From Enoplosus armatus (taxonomy: Eukaryota > Chordata > Actinopteri > Centrarchiformes > Enoplosidae), in contig NC_092182.1 in the NCBI RefSeq assembly GCF_043641665.1, forward strand, positions 21,947,241-22,011,240: a stretch of DNA of 64,000 nt, in the 5' to 3' direction. Each line of letters opens with the position of its first letter. Within the stretch, counting starts at the first letter, position 1. The notes below the pieces were generated by a model. It saw only the letters and a program-made list of their open reading frames with translations. It did not search any database and had not been told where the DNA came from. The translations under genes were made by a program, and so were the position numbers. This document shows positions 11,090 to 63,600 of the stretch, piece by piece.

Positions 11090-13600
11090 AGTAAGTGAGG
11101 GGGAATTGCTGGCTGCTGAGCGTAGGCACTCTGACAAGCAAAGAGAGAAGAGAGGAAAGAAGAGGGGTTAGAGCCTGGCAGGTGTACAGAGGACCCTTCG
11201 ATACGCTGATGACACCCCCACCTGGATCTGACAGGTATGGGTTTGGAGGCCTGGATGTTCATGCAACCCTCTTTCTCCTCCCCCATCCTCCCTCCCCCCG
11301 CTCCTCCGCTTGCCCAGAGCCCCGAGGGTTAAACATGAATAATGAATTCTGGCTCCTTATGGCAAGTGCTCAGGAGCTCCTATATGCTGCTCACATGCCA
11401 TATCAAATACTGTCACAGTATGACGGCAGTGCAAACTGTTCTTCGTTCCGAGAGGCTCTTCATCACACGGTGTCCTGTGTGTTTTTTTAAATCAAATTCA
11501 AAGGGATTTAGTTATTTTCTCCTGGATATTTCTTTGTTGTTTTACAAGGTTAGCTCGTGTTTGGTATCAAATACTCTCGCCTGACAAGGTGTGTTTGAAT
11601 GGTACTATATGCTGCATTTGCAAACATCAGATTTCCTTATTGATCGAAATAAACAGTTGACATCGACAAACTGTTTCAATATTTCCCACAAACCCTGTTA
11701 CTTCCTGACATACGATAAAGAGGACATCGAGCACATTTTCTTTATTGTACACTGTAAGCTTGACCTGCTTGGTCTGGAAACACAGCGCCCTCTTCCTGTG
11801 CAGCACTGTAAAGCATGTAAACCCAACCTGGCAGCACATTGCTGCATTTCTGCCAAATGTAAATTGTGTGTAGTTTTCTGAAGAATTCTCTTATTCTGTG
11901 ATACTTCACTATGTTTTTTTTGTGGTTAATACAATATTACATTCAGCACCTTTTCAACAAATCATTCTGATGGTTATTTCACTCCAAAAACTATAACTAT
12001 GACTAAAATAATGATTAATAATGCACGTATCCTTGCTCTTGCCCGCTTGCCTTCTGTCTTTAGTTTGCATTCTTTCTTAAATTACTTATTTCTTTTACTC
12101 ATTTTTGTTTCGTCACATTTATTTACTCCGGGTGAACAAATGTGGCAAGATGAAAGAAAGTGACAAATCTGATGACTTGCAATGTAAAAACCTGCATTAA
12201 AACAGATAAAAGATGAATAAATAATGCACTTATTTAAAGGGATCAAGATACTACAATGTGTCATGATACACTAATGTTGTAGTATCAGTTATGCTGTAAG
12301 TACAATTTTGTTAGATCATTCATGCAAAGCTGGAACACGGCTTGTTTTCCCCCCATTTTATTTTCCATATTTGGAGTTGTCAGTGGAGGGCTGACATCAT
12401 TTTTGTATGTGGCCAACAATTATGTCAATTTCCAAGTACAAAGGCTAAGCGATAGACGTACCCCTGGGATTTCGGTTGATCTCTGACATCACATCTTGCA
12501 TGTAGAGCGCTCCCATGAAAACCCAATAATAGTTTAACTATCAAATTAGCATGCGAGTGGTCCACTAACTTAATAAGAATACATTATCCAGTTTTGTGGG
12601 GCAGAGTTCACATTGGCTTGAAAATGACCTTACCTCTAACAGCAGCAGATATTTCGCCTGAAAAATACAAAACATAGAAACTCATGGAAAGATTCTTTGG
12701 ACTGTCAGCTATGTTTTATATTATAAGTCAAAGCTGTACAGTCAGAAATCAAATGAAATGTACTCTCCGTATAAATTAAGCATTTTGAGGAAACATTTTT
12801 ATCAACCAGGACTTCAGTTTAGGATTTAATATTTATAAATATAGAGAAATTATATTAAGCATGATTTTTCAGAATTTGCATCAACAAGGGGAAAAAAACA
12901 GGCGAAAATAATTTTCATCAGCTGCGCATTTAATGTATAACAACAGTACAAAGTGAATCTTTTGCTTGCAAAATAGGAGTGTTTTTTATGTACAGTATTT
13001 ATACAATAATATATAGTTTAAAAAACATTACAGTTTAAACGTCTGACAGTTTATTGCACAACACATTTATAAATTATCATCATCAAATCACACATGAAAC
13101 AGATGAGTTCTCCGCCATATTTCAACACTTATCAGGAAATGTATTTATTATTTATCTTATTTTATCTTCTTCTAGGTTAGCATGAATCAAGGTCCTGTGG
13201 GGAGTACATCAACCCCACTGATACTGAAATGGTAAAAAAGAGCAGCGCTCCAGACGTGGTGACTCGATGAAGTTCATCTTTCATCATCGCAATGGGTGAA
13301 AATACAAACAATCCAAAGTAAAACCCTGAAAGAACGCGATGCCTCAAACTGAATTTTTCATCATGATAATCATTTTAAAGTTTAGATATGGCACTCTATA
13401 AATACAGCAGCAAGGAGACAGCAAGCAGTCAGCTAAAATGTACATTTGAACGCTAAATTAAAACTTGTGAATTATACTCTGAAACAGGGGAACAGTCAGG
13501 ATGTAAAGCGAATATAGCGCTGTGAAGCAACAAACAGATGTTCTAGATGAATTAACTTCAAGGACCGACTGCTGATCCAAGCACGTCATTAATCATATCC

Positions 13601-13784
13601 ACTCTGTGTCCAAAATATTAGGAACACCTACTTTATACTGAGCTTCAGACTCGGCACCCACAGCTTAAATGTCTCCAGGGTTAGAAATCCTTCTCCAGTT
13701 TGTTTCCAACGTTTAATTTCCAGGCAACTTAATCTGAGCAGATTACTTCTCAGCAGGTGTTCTTAATATCTCGTACACTCGGTG
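13601..13784. mobile_element. short element with about 30-bp terminal inverted repeats
   Basis: The arm at 13601-13632 (…CAAAATATTAGGAACACCTA) is imperfectly complementary to 13755-13783 (AGGTGTTCTTAATATCTCGT…). The shared core reads ATATTA(A/G)GAACACCT. The phrase ATATTAGGAACACCT recurs in fish genomes. The enclosed ~120 bp has no coding capacity, so this is MITE-like or a fold-back repeat. Confidence 0.6.
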
Positions 13785-14540
13785 CATTTCAAGTATCACG
13801 CTGAATGTAAACAATGACTGATGAGACGGGGAGGGTGGGGGAGCGGCGCGGTTGGCCAGGGTTAGTCTAATCTGATCCACGATCAGACTCATAGGATCAT
13901 TAATCATGCTTTCTGCTACAGTTCAATTTGGTCTCCACTTATCTTTGAATGGTTGAATTGGTGGTCTATAGATCATCACTGTACAAAATTTCCTATCTCA
14001 AATGGGATCTTTTCCGTACAATGGCATGTATTATGAATAGCTTCTACAGGAGCATTTAACATGAATGAAACATGAGACATTATATTTGGCACAAAAGTCA
14101 GGGATTGTGTCTGGAAATATCTCTACATATATTTCACATCTGAAGGTAATGCCTTCTCAGTGTTGCATTATTAAAGAGCTGGACCTTCACCTTGTCAGTG
14201 ACTACTTTTTTGTGTATACTGTTCAATCCCTTGCAGAGTCGTAATTCAGGAAATCTTCATTAAACAAAGTGGGGAAATGAAAAGTAAAGATGTCTTCAGT
14301 GTTCCTTTTTTTTAAGCCTTTAGAAGGCAATAGGAAAAGGCTTAACAACACAAAGTTACACCTCTCCACTTTGAATGGCTCCAAATGGCGATGCCACTCC
14401 AAGCCCGTGATATGTAGTGTGAGTAAGTGTCCTTCATCTTTGACATATAAAAAGTACTTTGAGTCTCACATGTGTCGCCCCGTTAAATTGGCTCCTGTCT
14501 TTGTTGAGCTCCTCCAGTGACTTTTCAAGTTGAGTCATTC

Positions 14541-14546
14541 TTTATT
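14541..14546 (-). terminator. candidate polyadenylation hexamer for plxna2
   Basis: AATAAA on the minus strand, about 570 nt past the stop codon. It is the nearest canonical hexamer downstream of the gene, but no clear GU-rich element follows, so a more distal site (13144 or 12357) is equally possible. Confidence 0.25.
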
Positions 14547-14901
14547 AAGCGCTGTTCTCTTCAGAGGTCCAGCCATGCCACATACACATATTTAGCACAA
14601 GCACCCACTACAAAGACAAACCATTACCCAGCGGAAAAGAACTGGCTGCAAATTCAGCTAATGTGATGGCCCAAACCCTCCTTCCCTCTCTCCCTATAAG
14701 AGCGTTTCAGACGTTGGATGTTTGCCTGTTGGAGTTTCTTCTGAAAAAACGATGACATTGAATTCAAAAGTGGTGCTTTGGGACGACCTGCTGTTTGATG
14801 TGTGCAGTGGTTTGTGTATGTACACATGTATTTCTTGGTGTATGTATTGTCAGTTCGTTTATACATTAGGTCCATTAAGTCTGCAATGTCTCTGCGCACA
14901 T

Positions 14902-14903
<2 letters not shown>

Positions 14904-14936
<33 letters not shown>
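14904..14936. repeat. (GT)n microsatellite
   Basis: About 16 GT units, possibly within the plxna2 3' UTR (CA-rich on the transcript). Confidence 0.95.
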
Positions 14937-14937
<1 letters not shown>

Positions 14938-15057
14938 AAGTGTTTATGTGTGATCGTATATGTGCATACATGCACCTAATGTGTGTTTTCACGTGCACAT
15001 CAGAGTGCCACGTGTGTTGCCGATGGGCTTATAACTCCTCTGTTATAGTATGTTTCG

Positions 15058-15113
15058 GTGTGTGTGTGTGTATAGCGTGTGCATACTGTATGTGTTTGTG
15101 TGTGTGTGTGTGT
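15058..15113. repeat. interrupted (GT)n directly after the plxna2 stop codon
   Basis: GT runs at about 15058-15072 and 15092-15113. The second starts one base after the TGA on the transcript strand. Confidence 0.9.
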
Positions 15114-15114
15114 T

Positions 15115-54915
<39,801 letters not shown>

Positions 54916-55939
54916 CTGCAAGAGACACAGACAAACACGGAGACGAAGAGACAGTGAATGCCTAGCTGCGGGATACAGTGACTAAATGGTTATTGTACAT
55001 TTGCAGAGTGACATGTTGTCTGCTGTATAGCAATTCGTATGCTTTGCACTCTTCCTTTCGCAGCCGTATGCAAGCTCGTACTGTCCCTTTAAAACACTGG
55101 CGTTGTAAGAAAATATTCTTTAAATGTCAGCTTCATAAGAAATGAGTCGAGTTGAATTGATGACCATCCAATTTCACGTTTATCTTATCTTTTTATCTTT
55201 TAGTTTGGTAAGTTTGCTTCAAACGTTATGAAACGTTTAGGGAGCCACAAGTTTTTTTTCTAACATTTCTGGGAACTGCAGCACATTGTGAAGCAAAACC
55301 CGTGAAAAGTCTATTCGCATTTGTCAACCCATTTCTCCAGAGTCACCGACTGTACAAATGTCCTCTTGTGCAAGCCGTTTACATTTAGTTCTATGATGGC
55401 AAACAGACTCATCTGATAATGACTAATCAGTTGTAAATAAAGTCTCCTCCAGAAGAGCAATCAATTAGAACATTAGCCAATTAACAGAGAAGCTGCTTAT
55501 GTGACACACAAAACAGCCTGTTCATTTGTTGAAAGTAAGAAGTACATGGAAGTATAACACTGAAAATATACAAATAGATTCTTACCAGACATGTTAGCAG
55601 GAAAAAACAAATACTTTTCAACACCAGGAGTTTACTAGATGAAAAGATGCTGGCCTCCACCAAAAGAGGGAGAGCACATCTTCCAGCATTTCCAAAATTG
55701 CCATGTTTACATATTTTGTTAGCTAACAGGCTAACCAGAAAAAATGTTAATCAACTAGGTTTTGTTCAGAGCAGATCCAAGTGATTTTTGAGATGAGTCA
55801 CTGGGAACAGCTGCTGTTTATTTGTACATACAGTAGCTCCAATGTAAAGGCTAACTGCTCATAAACCACAGTGTCTCCTGTTGTATTTCTACGCGTTAAA
55901 TACACACACGCAATGTCTACATAAGAGAGGTTTGGAGTT

Positions 55940-56145
55940 GTTGGGAGCATCCTTGATGAAGGCTAGGCTAGGCTAAAGTTAACTGTTTCTTCCTGCTTCC
56001 ATTCTTTGCGCTAAGCTAACGTTTGGCTAAACACGTCACAGACAGAGCTGGCGTGCAAAGAGATGAAACTGATGTTGATCTTCTTGACTAACTCCCGGGG
56101 AGACAGCAAATAAGTTCCTCAAATGTTGGAGTATTCCTTTAAAAA
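55940..56145. repeat. fragment related to the 45576-46005 element
   Basis: Contains TTCTTCCTGCTTCCATTCTT, GCGCTAAGCTAACGTTTGGC and ends GTTGGAGTATTCCTTTAAA. It resembles the right half of the 430-bp element (CCAGTCTTTGTGCAATGCTAAGCTAA and GTCGAACTCTTCC). No matching left end was seen. Confidence 0.5.
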
Positions 56146-57603
56146 CACCCAAATCGGTTACAATGGTTTTCACTTGACAATTGCATGGGTTCCCTAATAT
56201 GCATAAGCTTTTATTATGCCTCTGTATTAGTATTAGCTCTGATGTGTGACCGCAAGCTTACAATAAACTGGGAGTCTGCACTGGAGATTCTACAGCAAGT
56301 ATTATTTACTCCTTTTTTGCACCAACACCCTCTTGACTTGTGGTAGTGCGCAGAAGCGTTTGGAAATCTCTTCATTATTCGTTCGTGCCACCAAGAAAGA
56401 TGTATCTGCTGCCACTCGTTCAGCAGTCCAATTGGCGGTGCAACTCTGACCTAAATCTACCCCTGAGGTTATAGCCATGACGCAGTTGAGTTTTGAAACG
56501 TGTTCAATGAGCTCAGCCTTAATTTGACTTTGGAATGACTTTCAGGCAGCAATCTTTTGGGGCTCATTAAATGCAAGCATGGAGAACAGATGCCCACTGG
56601 TGAAGGGTTTTCGATTCTCTTCTGCCACCTCTGCCTACAAACAAGATGCGCTGTTGCAGTGAGGCAAACAAAAAAGGAGGTCTGTCTTTGTAATAAGTGG
56701 TTTACTGATGTTGGAGCTGTCGAAAGGCAGCCTTGTGAGGACGTGAAACTGTTTGTAAAGATGTAAAATGGTGAGTAAGCTGAAGAACCCTTTATTATTG
56801 CTGATATAAACGTTAGTTGTTCTCACTACATAATGAAAGTGTTTCAACTTTTCATCTGTTTACCACAGAGACAACAAAGACCTTCTTGTTTGTCTTGTTT
56901 ATATTGCATAGCCATTGCCAAATGTGTTTTGCACTACAGTGCTCCTTCAATTTTTTATTTCACAAAAATACCTTTATTTGCATTCATAAAACCCATCTTT
57001 CACCGTTGGTGCAGGAATGATGTGAATTGCATCACAGAGTATGATAACGTGACACTTGAAATTGAAGTCAGAAATGTGAAATGGAGAGAAAAGTCTAAAT
57101 AAAGCATGATAGCTAGAGAAGGAAATGCTCATTAGCTATGCAAACCCAGGTTGAAGCCCTATTTAATTTCCAGGGAGATTGGATCATTAGCCACGTGATG
57201 CAATTACAGTAACTCTGAATTAATTTCTCAATCATAAATAAATGCAAGATAAATAGGAATTGGAGCAGAGAATTGTGGAAGTGTTGCAAAACGTCTGCAG
57301 TGCAATAATGCCAGTCTTCCCTGCATGCATCCTGACGCATGGACTTAAGCGACCTCGCCACCCAAATCAAATTTGACTGCGGAAGATTTTGAACTTGTGC
57401 CAGGTCTAGCTCGCACACATGGTGGCAGAGCCTCAGCAGTCTCTCAATGGGGACAGTCAATCAATACAAACTGATTACATGATTGGATCCCCTGGGCACC
57501 GAAACTTCATCAATCAATCACGCCTCCACCTTCCAGGCAGCTGTGCCTCTCCAACCCTCAGCTCCACCAGCCAAGACTAAAGACGGGAGGGAGAAAATAT
57601 GTG

Positions 57604-57608
<5 letters not shown>

Positions 57609-57678
<70 letters not shown>
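57609..57678. repeat. (GT)35 microsatellite
   Basis: Thirty-five uninterrupted GT units. It creates spurious Val-Cys and Thr-His open frames on the two strands. Confidence 0.97.
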
Positions 57679-57682
<4 letters not shown>

Positions 57683-60600
57683 AGGTGGGAGGGTACATAC
57701 TAGGGGGTATGGGAAGGGTGGTGTGTCATCTTCCACATACAAAAACACAAAAGTAAAGAGCACAACAGTGACATTAGATCGTCTGTTGATTTGGGATCAT
57801 AAAAGCACACAGCGTGTCTCACCGGTCAGACTGGCATTACCTCAACAACGTGCACACTCCTGTCCTTTAAACAGTTATTTCATAGACAGATTTATCTCAC
57901 AGCTAAGCTTCTTGCTCTCTCGTTCATTGTCTGGTTTCTTTCTCTTGCCCTGTCTTCTCTTGCTCCTACTCTTCCTCCTCCTCCTCCTCCTTCTTATACA
58001 ATTCCTCCTCTCCCATCCCACAGTCCCGATAATAATGGTGCCAGTTTACATTATGTTTTCCCACACTCTTCATTTCATAAATAGCACAGATGTAAACCAC
58101 AGCATGTGACCGTTTATGTGGTTAGACCATGTTTAAGAAACCCCACAAGCATCATCTATAGAAGGACGGATATTGAGCCATGTGAGTTTTTGGTCGGGTA
58201 TAGTGATGTTGACTGAGGGCCAGGAGTGCAGGGATGAGCTCAGACAAAATACTGACCCATCATGACTGATCCGTGGTGTTTGATTTCAGCGGATTTAAAA
58301 GTGTTTTTTATCATTTAAAACAGGGCTGACCAGGCAGAAGCCCTCTGGGAAGGACAACAGGTCCTCAATCTCTCTTTAAGCCCCACAGCTCCATAATGAG
58401 AGTAAGGCGGGTTTAATTGGTTTTATAATGAGCCTTCTTGTAGGAAATTACACACAAAGTTGCACACGCACACATGCACATACTCACCTACGCACACAGG
58501 CATGCAAACAAAGACACATATACACTTGCATGCAAACACACTTACACACTGCACACTCACTCTTTTGATGGCTGCTCTCATTACATTTGTAGTTGTAAAT
58601 TGTGTGCATGATCACTTGTTTGATCAATACACTATCAGGGATTATAGCATATCAGGAACACACACCCAATATGCAACAATCTCCATAGTACGATATTAGG
58701 CTCCATTTTCACTACACATAAAATCCAGACGAGATTTTGTTTAAATTTAGCCTCTTATAAAGCCATGTTATTATTAGTATTATTAATATTGTTACTATAT
58801 GTTTGCTATGTTTCCCTTTGTCCTCTTCTATTTTGAGTGTATAGTATGTTTTGTGTGTCTTCCTTGTCTTTGTGTTTTATCACTATACTTTTGTCATGTC
58901 TTTGAAATCTTTATTTAATGTTTTATCATTTTGCACCAATTGAAATACAGTAAATGAATAAACTTAGCCACATATATGTGTTTCCGTCGTCCTTATCACA
59001 AAAATGATTGTGCTCCATCTTGGTTTTCCCGTGTAAATCAGGTGACAGCAATGCACCTGAAGCTGTTTGGCAACTGCCAAAAACACCAGAAGAGGAATAA
59101 CTCCCGCACTGTAGCAGTTTAGTTACAACACTAACAGCTTAGCTAACAAGAATCCATAAAGGAATTATTTTTATGAACTACAGCGATACAAAAATGTTAT
59201 CATCTGTCACTCAGGCTGCTCCCTGACCCACACAGATCATTCAGCGATTGGACTTATCAGGGATCAGATACATGCTACAAAACCTCAGTGCGCCTTCTGT
59301 ATGATCGTATTTGTTGAAATCACTTTTCCTGTCGTTTTAATGAGACATGGAGAGCGATGACTTAAGAATCTCATTCTAATTTTCGTGTCACTTCAGCCTC
59401 CGTTGACCCTGTGAGGAGGAACATGGCAATTGGATTTCAGTCCACCTCAGATGTGTCTTGGTTGCATTTGCACACATTGCAGCCATCTACCCGTATATCA
59501 AAAAAGCTATCTGATCCGCTCGAGATGCATGAAGTGACTCAGTGTAAATGTGGTCTTATTCAAGTAGTTAGGACATTACTTTATGGTCAATATCAAGGAC
59601 TACATATTTTTGAAAAAACTCAGTTAACCTCCATTTAAAATTCAAGCAGATTCCCCTTGTGTGGTCCATGTCGTGTAACAGAAGAACTGAACTGATGTGC
59701 CATTAATACCACATGTTACGACCTCAGTGAGCTTCTCATTTTACTCTCTCTCTACAGCTGTCAAGGATATATATATTTAACCCACGAATAATATTTAAGC
59801 CAATAACAGCAATATCCTTCCTGCTGCTGAGGTTCCCTTGCAGAATCTGCGATGGATATAAACAACCCAGCTTAGTATGGCTTCCACAAACAGATATGCA
59901 ACCTGAGCCCATGTGCTCTTAACGAAAACAGCCTCCCTTTCTCGTGTCTGGGTTTGCATCTTAAATGCTCGGCTGCACTCTCATCCTGTGAGAGCCAAAG
60001 AAAACACAAAAAAAAAAACAGACTTCTAAGATGTCACTTGGCTTGAGTCGGGCTGGCTCCGTTGTAAAACTGCCAGACCTTGAGCAATACACCCACCCAA
60101 ATGTCTCTCCCCTGAGTATTTACATATGGGGCTGATTTTGAGATTCATTTGAGGCGATGATTTTATTCATGTTGAGAGGAAGGATACATGTAACCCCTGC
60201 TTTTCCGCTGCAGATTGGGAAACCTTGTAAAGCAGATGATTACTATGTTTATGTGGTAATGGTCGTCCAATCTTCAAAAGAGTGTGTCCATATGTGGTCA
60301 GCCAGTCTGTGCCTTCCAGATTCACCCGGCTAACCTTAACATATGGATGATGACCCAGCAGGCATGGAGCACTCTGTTCAACCAATCATTCCCAATCTGC
60401 CACTCTGACAAGGTTTCATCTGTCCCTGAAGACCGCTCTGTCCGACTCAAACCACACATGCTACAACAAACTTGTCTCCATCAGTCTTTACATGACATTT
60501 GGCTGGAAATCAGTGAGTCATCTTGCATGCAAACATTCAGTTTACAGTATTGTTTTTCATATAAAAACCACCAAAAGTAAAGAAGTTACAATTTGGCAAG

Positions 60601-63600
60601 AAACCGCACATAAATCTTCCATTGCACTGGAAAAGGGGCACAGAATGAAAATACACGCAAGACTAGATCTAAAGTAGATGTACACAGACTGTAAGCAAGA
60701 CAGATTTTGGCACAGGCTTGACTCAATATTGTGACATGGGGCATGCAGCGACATAAGGGCCAGACAACTGGCCACCTTTAAGGTCGAGTGGCTGTGCATA
60801 TGGTCCGATCGAGGATGACAGCCGAGGAGAGCGGGCATTGATTAGCCCATATATCCATCACGGCTCTGTGAATGCTAATGAGACGTAGCTCGGGATAGAG
60901 CTGAGCCGCAGCGGCTAATGAAACAGAAGAGCGTTCAGGGGAGGAGGGGTCACTGAGGTGGAGATGTGTATTACAGGACAGGGCTAATCATTCAGCCATC
61001 ACATTAACTACAGTCACAAAGAGAGGCGTATTGATCGCAGCCACTAGATACGTTGTAAGTGCCTATTCCTAAACGCAATTAGCAACTGGGTCGGAAGAGA
61101 GGTCGTGGCGCGTGTGTGTACGTGTTCGTTCATGTGTGTTTTTTGAGGGTTATTGTTGAAAGCCATGCAATTGCAGCAGCCAGATTTTCAGTTCTCCCTA
61201 ACCTTCAGCTGCATGGCAAGCTTCCAAGTCTTCATACCACAATTTCTACAACTTAACCACAGTCTCCTCTCAGTCTCTGCATGTTCACGTCTTTTCTCTC
61301 TCCTTGAGGACATGGTTTCCTGTTCTCTGTTTCCTGTCCTCCTCCGTATGGCCCCCATCCCTCCAATCATTCCCATTGTTTGTCGGGTTCCCATGGCCCA
61401 CCAACAAAAGCCGTGGGAGGGGGACAGTGGAACAATTCATGGCACCCGTATGGTCTTCATTTTCCTGACCGCAATGCAGTCACGGTCCTCTTGTGTGTTT
61501 CCATTTGTGTGGCCGAGCAAGAGAAAGAAAAGAAAGACAGGGAAGAGAGGACAAAGGGAGTTGGAGAGAGAGACGGAGCTGCTAAATAAAGCTGCTGTCA
61601 GGAAAAGCAGACAGACGGACACCTTTCTGTTATCACAAAATTGCCTCTCTTAATACCACTTACTATTTCAGCTGCACTAAGACATCTAATGTGACGTGCT
61701 CTGCAGACTTTTACCCGCGGGTCCAGCTCCCTCCTTGCAGTTATGAAAATCCTTTTAATTTGGCCTCAAACACCTACAGCCCGTACTCCTCCCTTCCTCT
61801 GAAACTCTATTCTAATGATTTCAATCACCAGATCTCCCCTTCCTGGCCCCCCTTAGAAACCGTGACTTTGAAAAGTTCAAGTCATTTAGCCATGCACTGG
61901 AGAATCTCTCCACCCCGTCAATGCTCAATAAGCCATAATGAATCCACTATTTGCACATGAGAGTATTTGACTAAGGCTTTATTTGCAGTGAGCTTAACAT
62001 TTTCAACCATTTCAAGGGAAATACTGCCGCTGAGTAGCTGCGGCCTCTGAAGTAATGTGCCGGCCCGTTTTTTATTTTGTTCAACGCTGCACCCGCTTTA
62101 TATTGCAGTGTGAGCGTCCTTCAAATTATATTTACCAGCACTGAGCTAGTTCTCTTACAGTGATTGAACAGTAAAGGCATCAGTGGCTTGCTCAAGAGCA
62201 GTGTTCAGGCAGCTGCAGGAATCAAATTTGTGATGCTTCATTTAAAGGACAGTTTCTCCGCCTAGACCTCCCTCCCCGGCCTGTAGAGACTATTGTCTAT
62301 CTGAGGGGAAATCTTCGAGCACACTTTGAAAGGTTTAATCATATATTAAAATATTACTGCTGCGTTGTGGCAAATGATTGATTTTCCCTCTGAAATGGGA
62401 TACACACTAATCACACGAAATATTAGTAGGAACATCTTGATATTGAGTTGCACAATCCACTTCCACTGTGTGCTATTATAGTCCTTCTGAGCATCACTGT
62501 GCTTTGCAAAAACATTTCCTCAGAAAAATCAATTCCACTCAACACCTGTTATGTGTTTGATGCTGCCACAGTGTAAGCATAGGTATAATGCCATTCTACA
62601 GTGAGTGTGCTGCTTGCTTACTTACTTCCTGGGCTAAAGTAGGATAGAGACAAAAATCTGCTGTCATTCCTACAAGAAGTGGAACAGAATATAAAACATG
62701 GGGAAATGTGTTTGTAGTTTTATAATTAGTTTATTATAGAATAATACTAATCATAAGGCATATATAAACTACTACTTTTGCGTGCACTACATTAATAGTG
62801 AAAGAGGAATCAATAGGAATGGAAGTTGTTTTGTAGTCACATGCCCCACACACTGTCCAATCGTATATGACTAGACTCAGACGTCAGGGCTACTTGACTA
62901 TGGAAATACTATGTGTAGACTCCAACTGTGATTGGTCTGCTCGGGCTGCTTGTGTTTTCTCCTACACGTTTCTGATGCTGCTGGAGATTGTTGACAGTGA
63001 AGACAACATGGACAAGTTGAAGAAAAGACTACATAATCTGCTGCTTTTCAGTCAACCACATCTTGCAAAAACTATTTCCGCTGCAAACCTTCTGCTTACT
63101 GTGATCATCGCTCTATATCACAGCAAATGAAAGAATTAAAACACAGTGATTGCATGGCAATAGTCTCCTATTCAGTAATTAGAGAAGACAAACCTTCCCA
63201 TGGTTTGCTCTATTGCACAAAGTGGATGAAAGATGGTAAACACAGTTACTGTTGGGAACATAATTAAAGAATTATACAGCCTGATCATGTACATCTGTGA
63301 TGCTGTGGTGCTATCAACGGGTGAAAACTAATGCTGAACTAAAAACCTAAATCTTCGCCGTAGGTATCTACAGCAGGCCTTTAGTTAACCCCTTGCATCA
63401 AGTACAAATCCATTTATAACGAAGCACTGTTACTCAAACAGAATCATGATTCTCTTTACTGATGCAAATCGTTTTGTTCAGCTCAGTCAGTAGTCAATGG
63501 GTGCTATTCACTAATATTTTGTAAGATAAGGGCTCACTTCATCATTTAAACATGCATGAGTACACACATCAGTAAGCTATCACGTCACTGTTCATAATTA

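Larger units (their letters stand above)
5468..11999. other. intergenic DNA between the candidate gene and plxna2
   Basis: No supported gene. It holds homopolymers (A run 5609-5629, C run 6087-6102, A run 6195-6208, T run 7266-7284, T run 9600-9619), dinucleotide repeats at 9020-9049 and 11050-11086, a GGA triplet array at 8769-8796 next to an ATTGG (CCAAT-box) motif at about 8691, and a dispersed repeat at about 10005-10415. Confidence 0.5.
12600..15114 (-). other. plxna2: probable plxna2 3' UTR and downstream flank, end not determined
   Basis: Sequence downstream of the plexin stop has no further coding exon on the minus strand. It contains CA/GT tracts at 15058-15110 and 14904-14936, a diverged inverted-repeat element at 13601-13784, and several minus-strand AATAAA hexamers (complements at 14541-14546, 13144-13149, 12357-12362, 12118-12123). 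I cannot choose a cleavage site; the UTR may be about 0.6 kb or more than 2 kb. The lower boundary given is arbitrary. Confidence 0.4.

Noticed and set aside
11095..11490. 131-codon open frame on the plus strand next to a GT microsatellite
   Set aside because: No domain, signal peptide or conserved motif; sequence character is intergenic.
1..12000. mir-29 or mir-205 precursors, which are near PLXNA2 in mammals
   Set aside because: I looked for the mature sequences in both orientations by eye and saw neither; they would be expected outside this window.
57483..58109. 208-codon open frame on the plus strand
   Set aside because: Created by the (GT)35 tract (Val-Cys repeats) and pyrimidine runs (poly-Leu); no start context, splice signals or family similarity.
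61153..61653. 166-codon open frame on the plus strand
   Set aside because: No recognisable domain, biased low-complexity C-terminus (KKRKTGKRGQ), inside a plexin intron; treated as chance.
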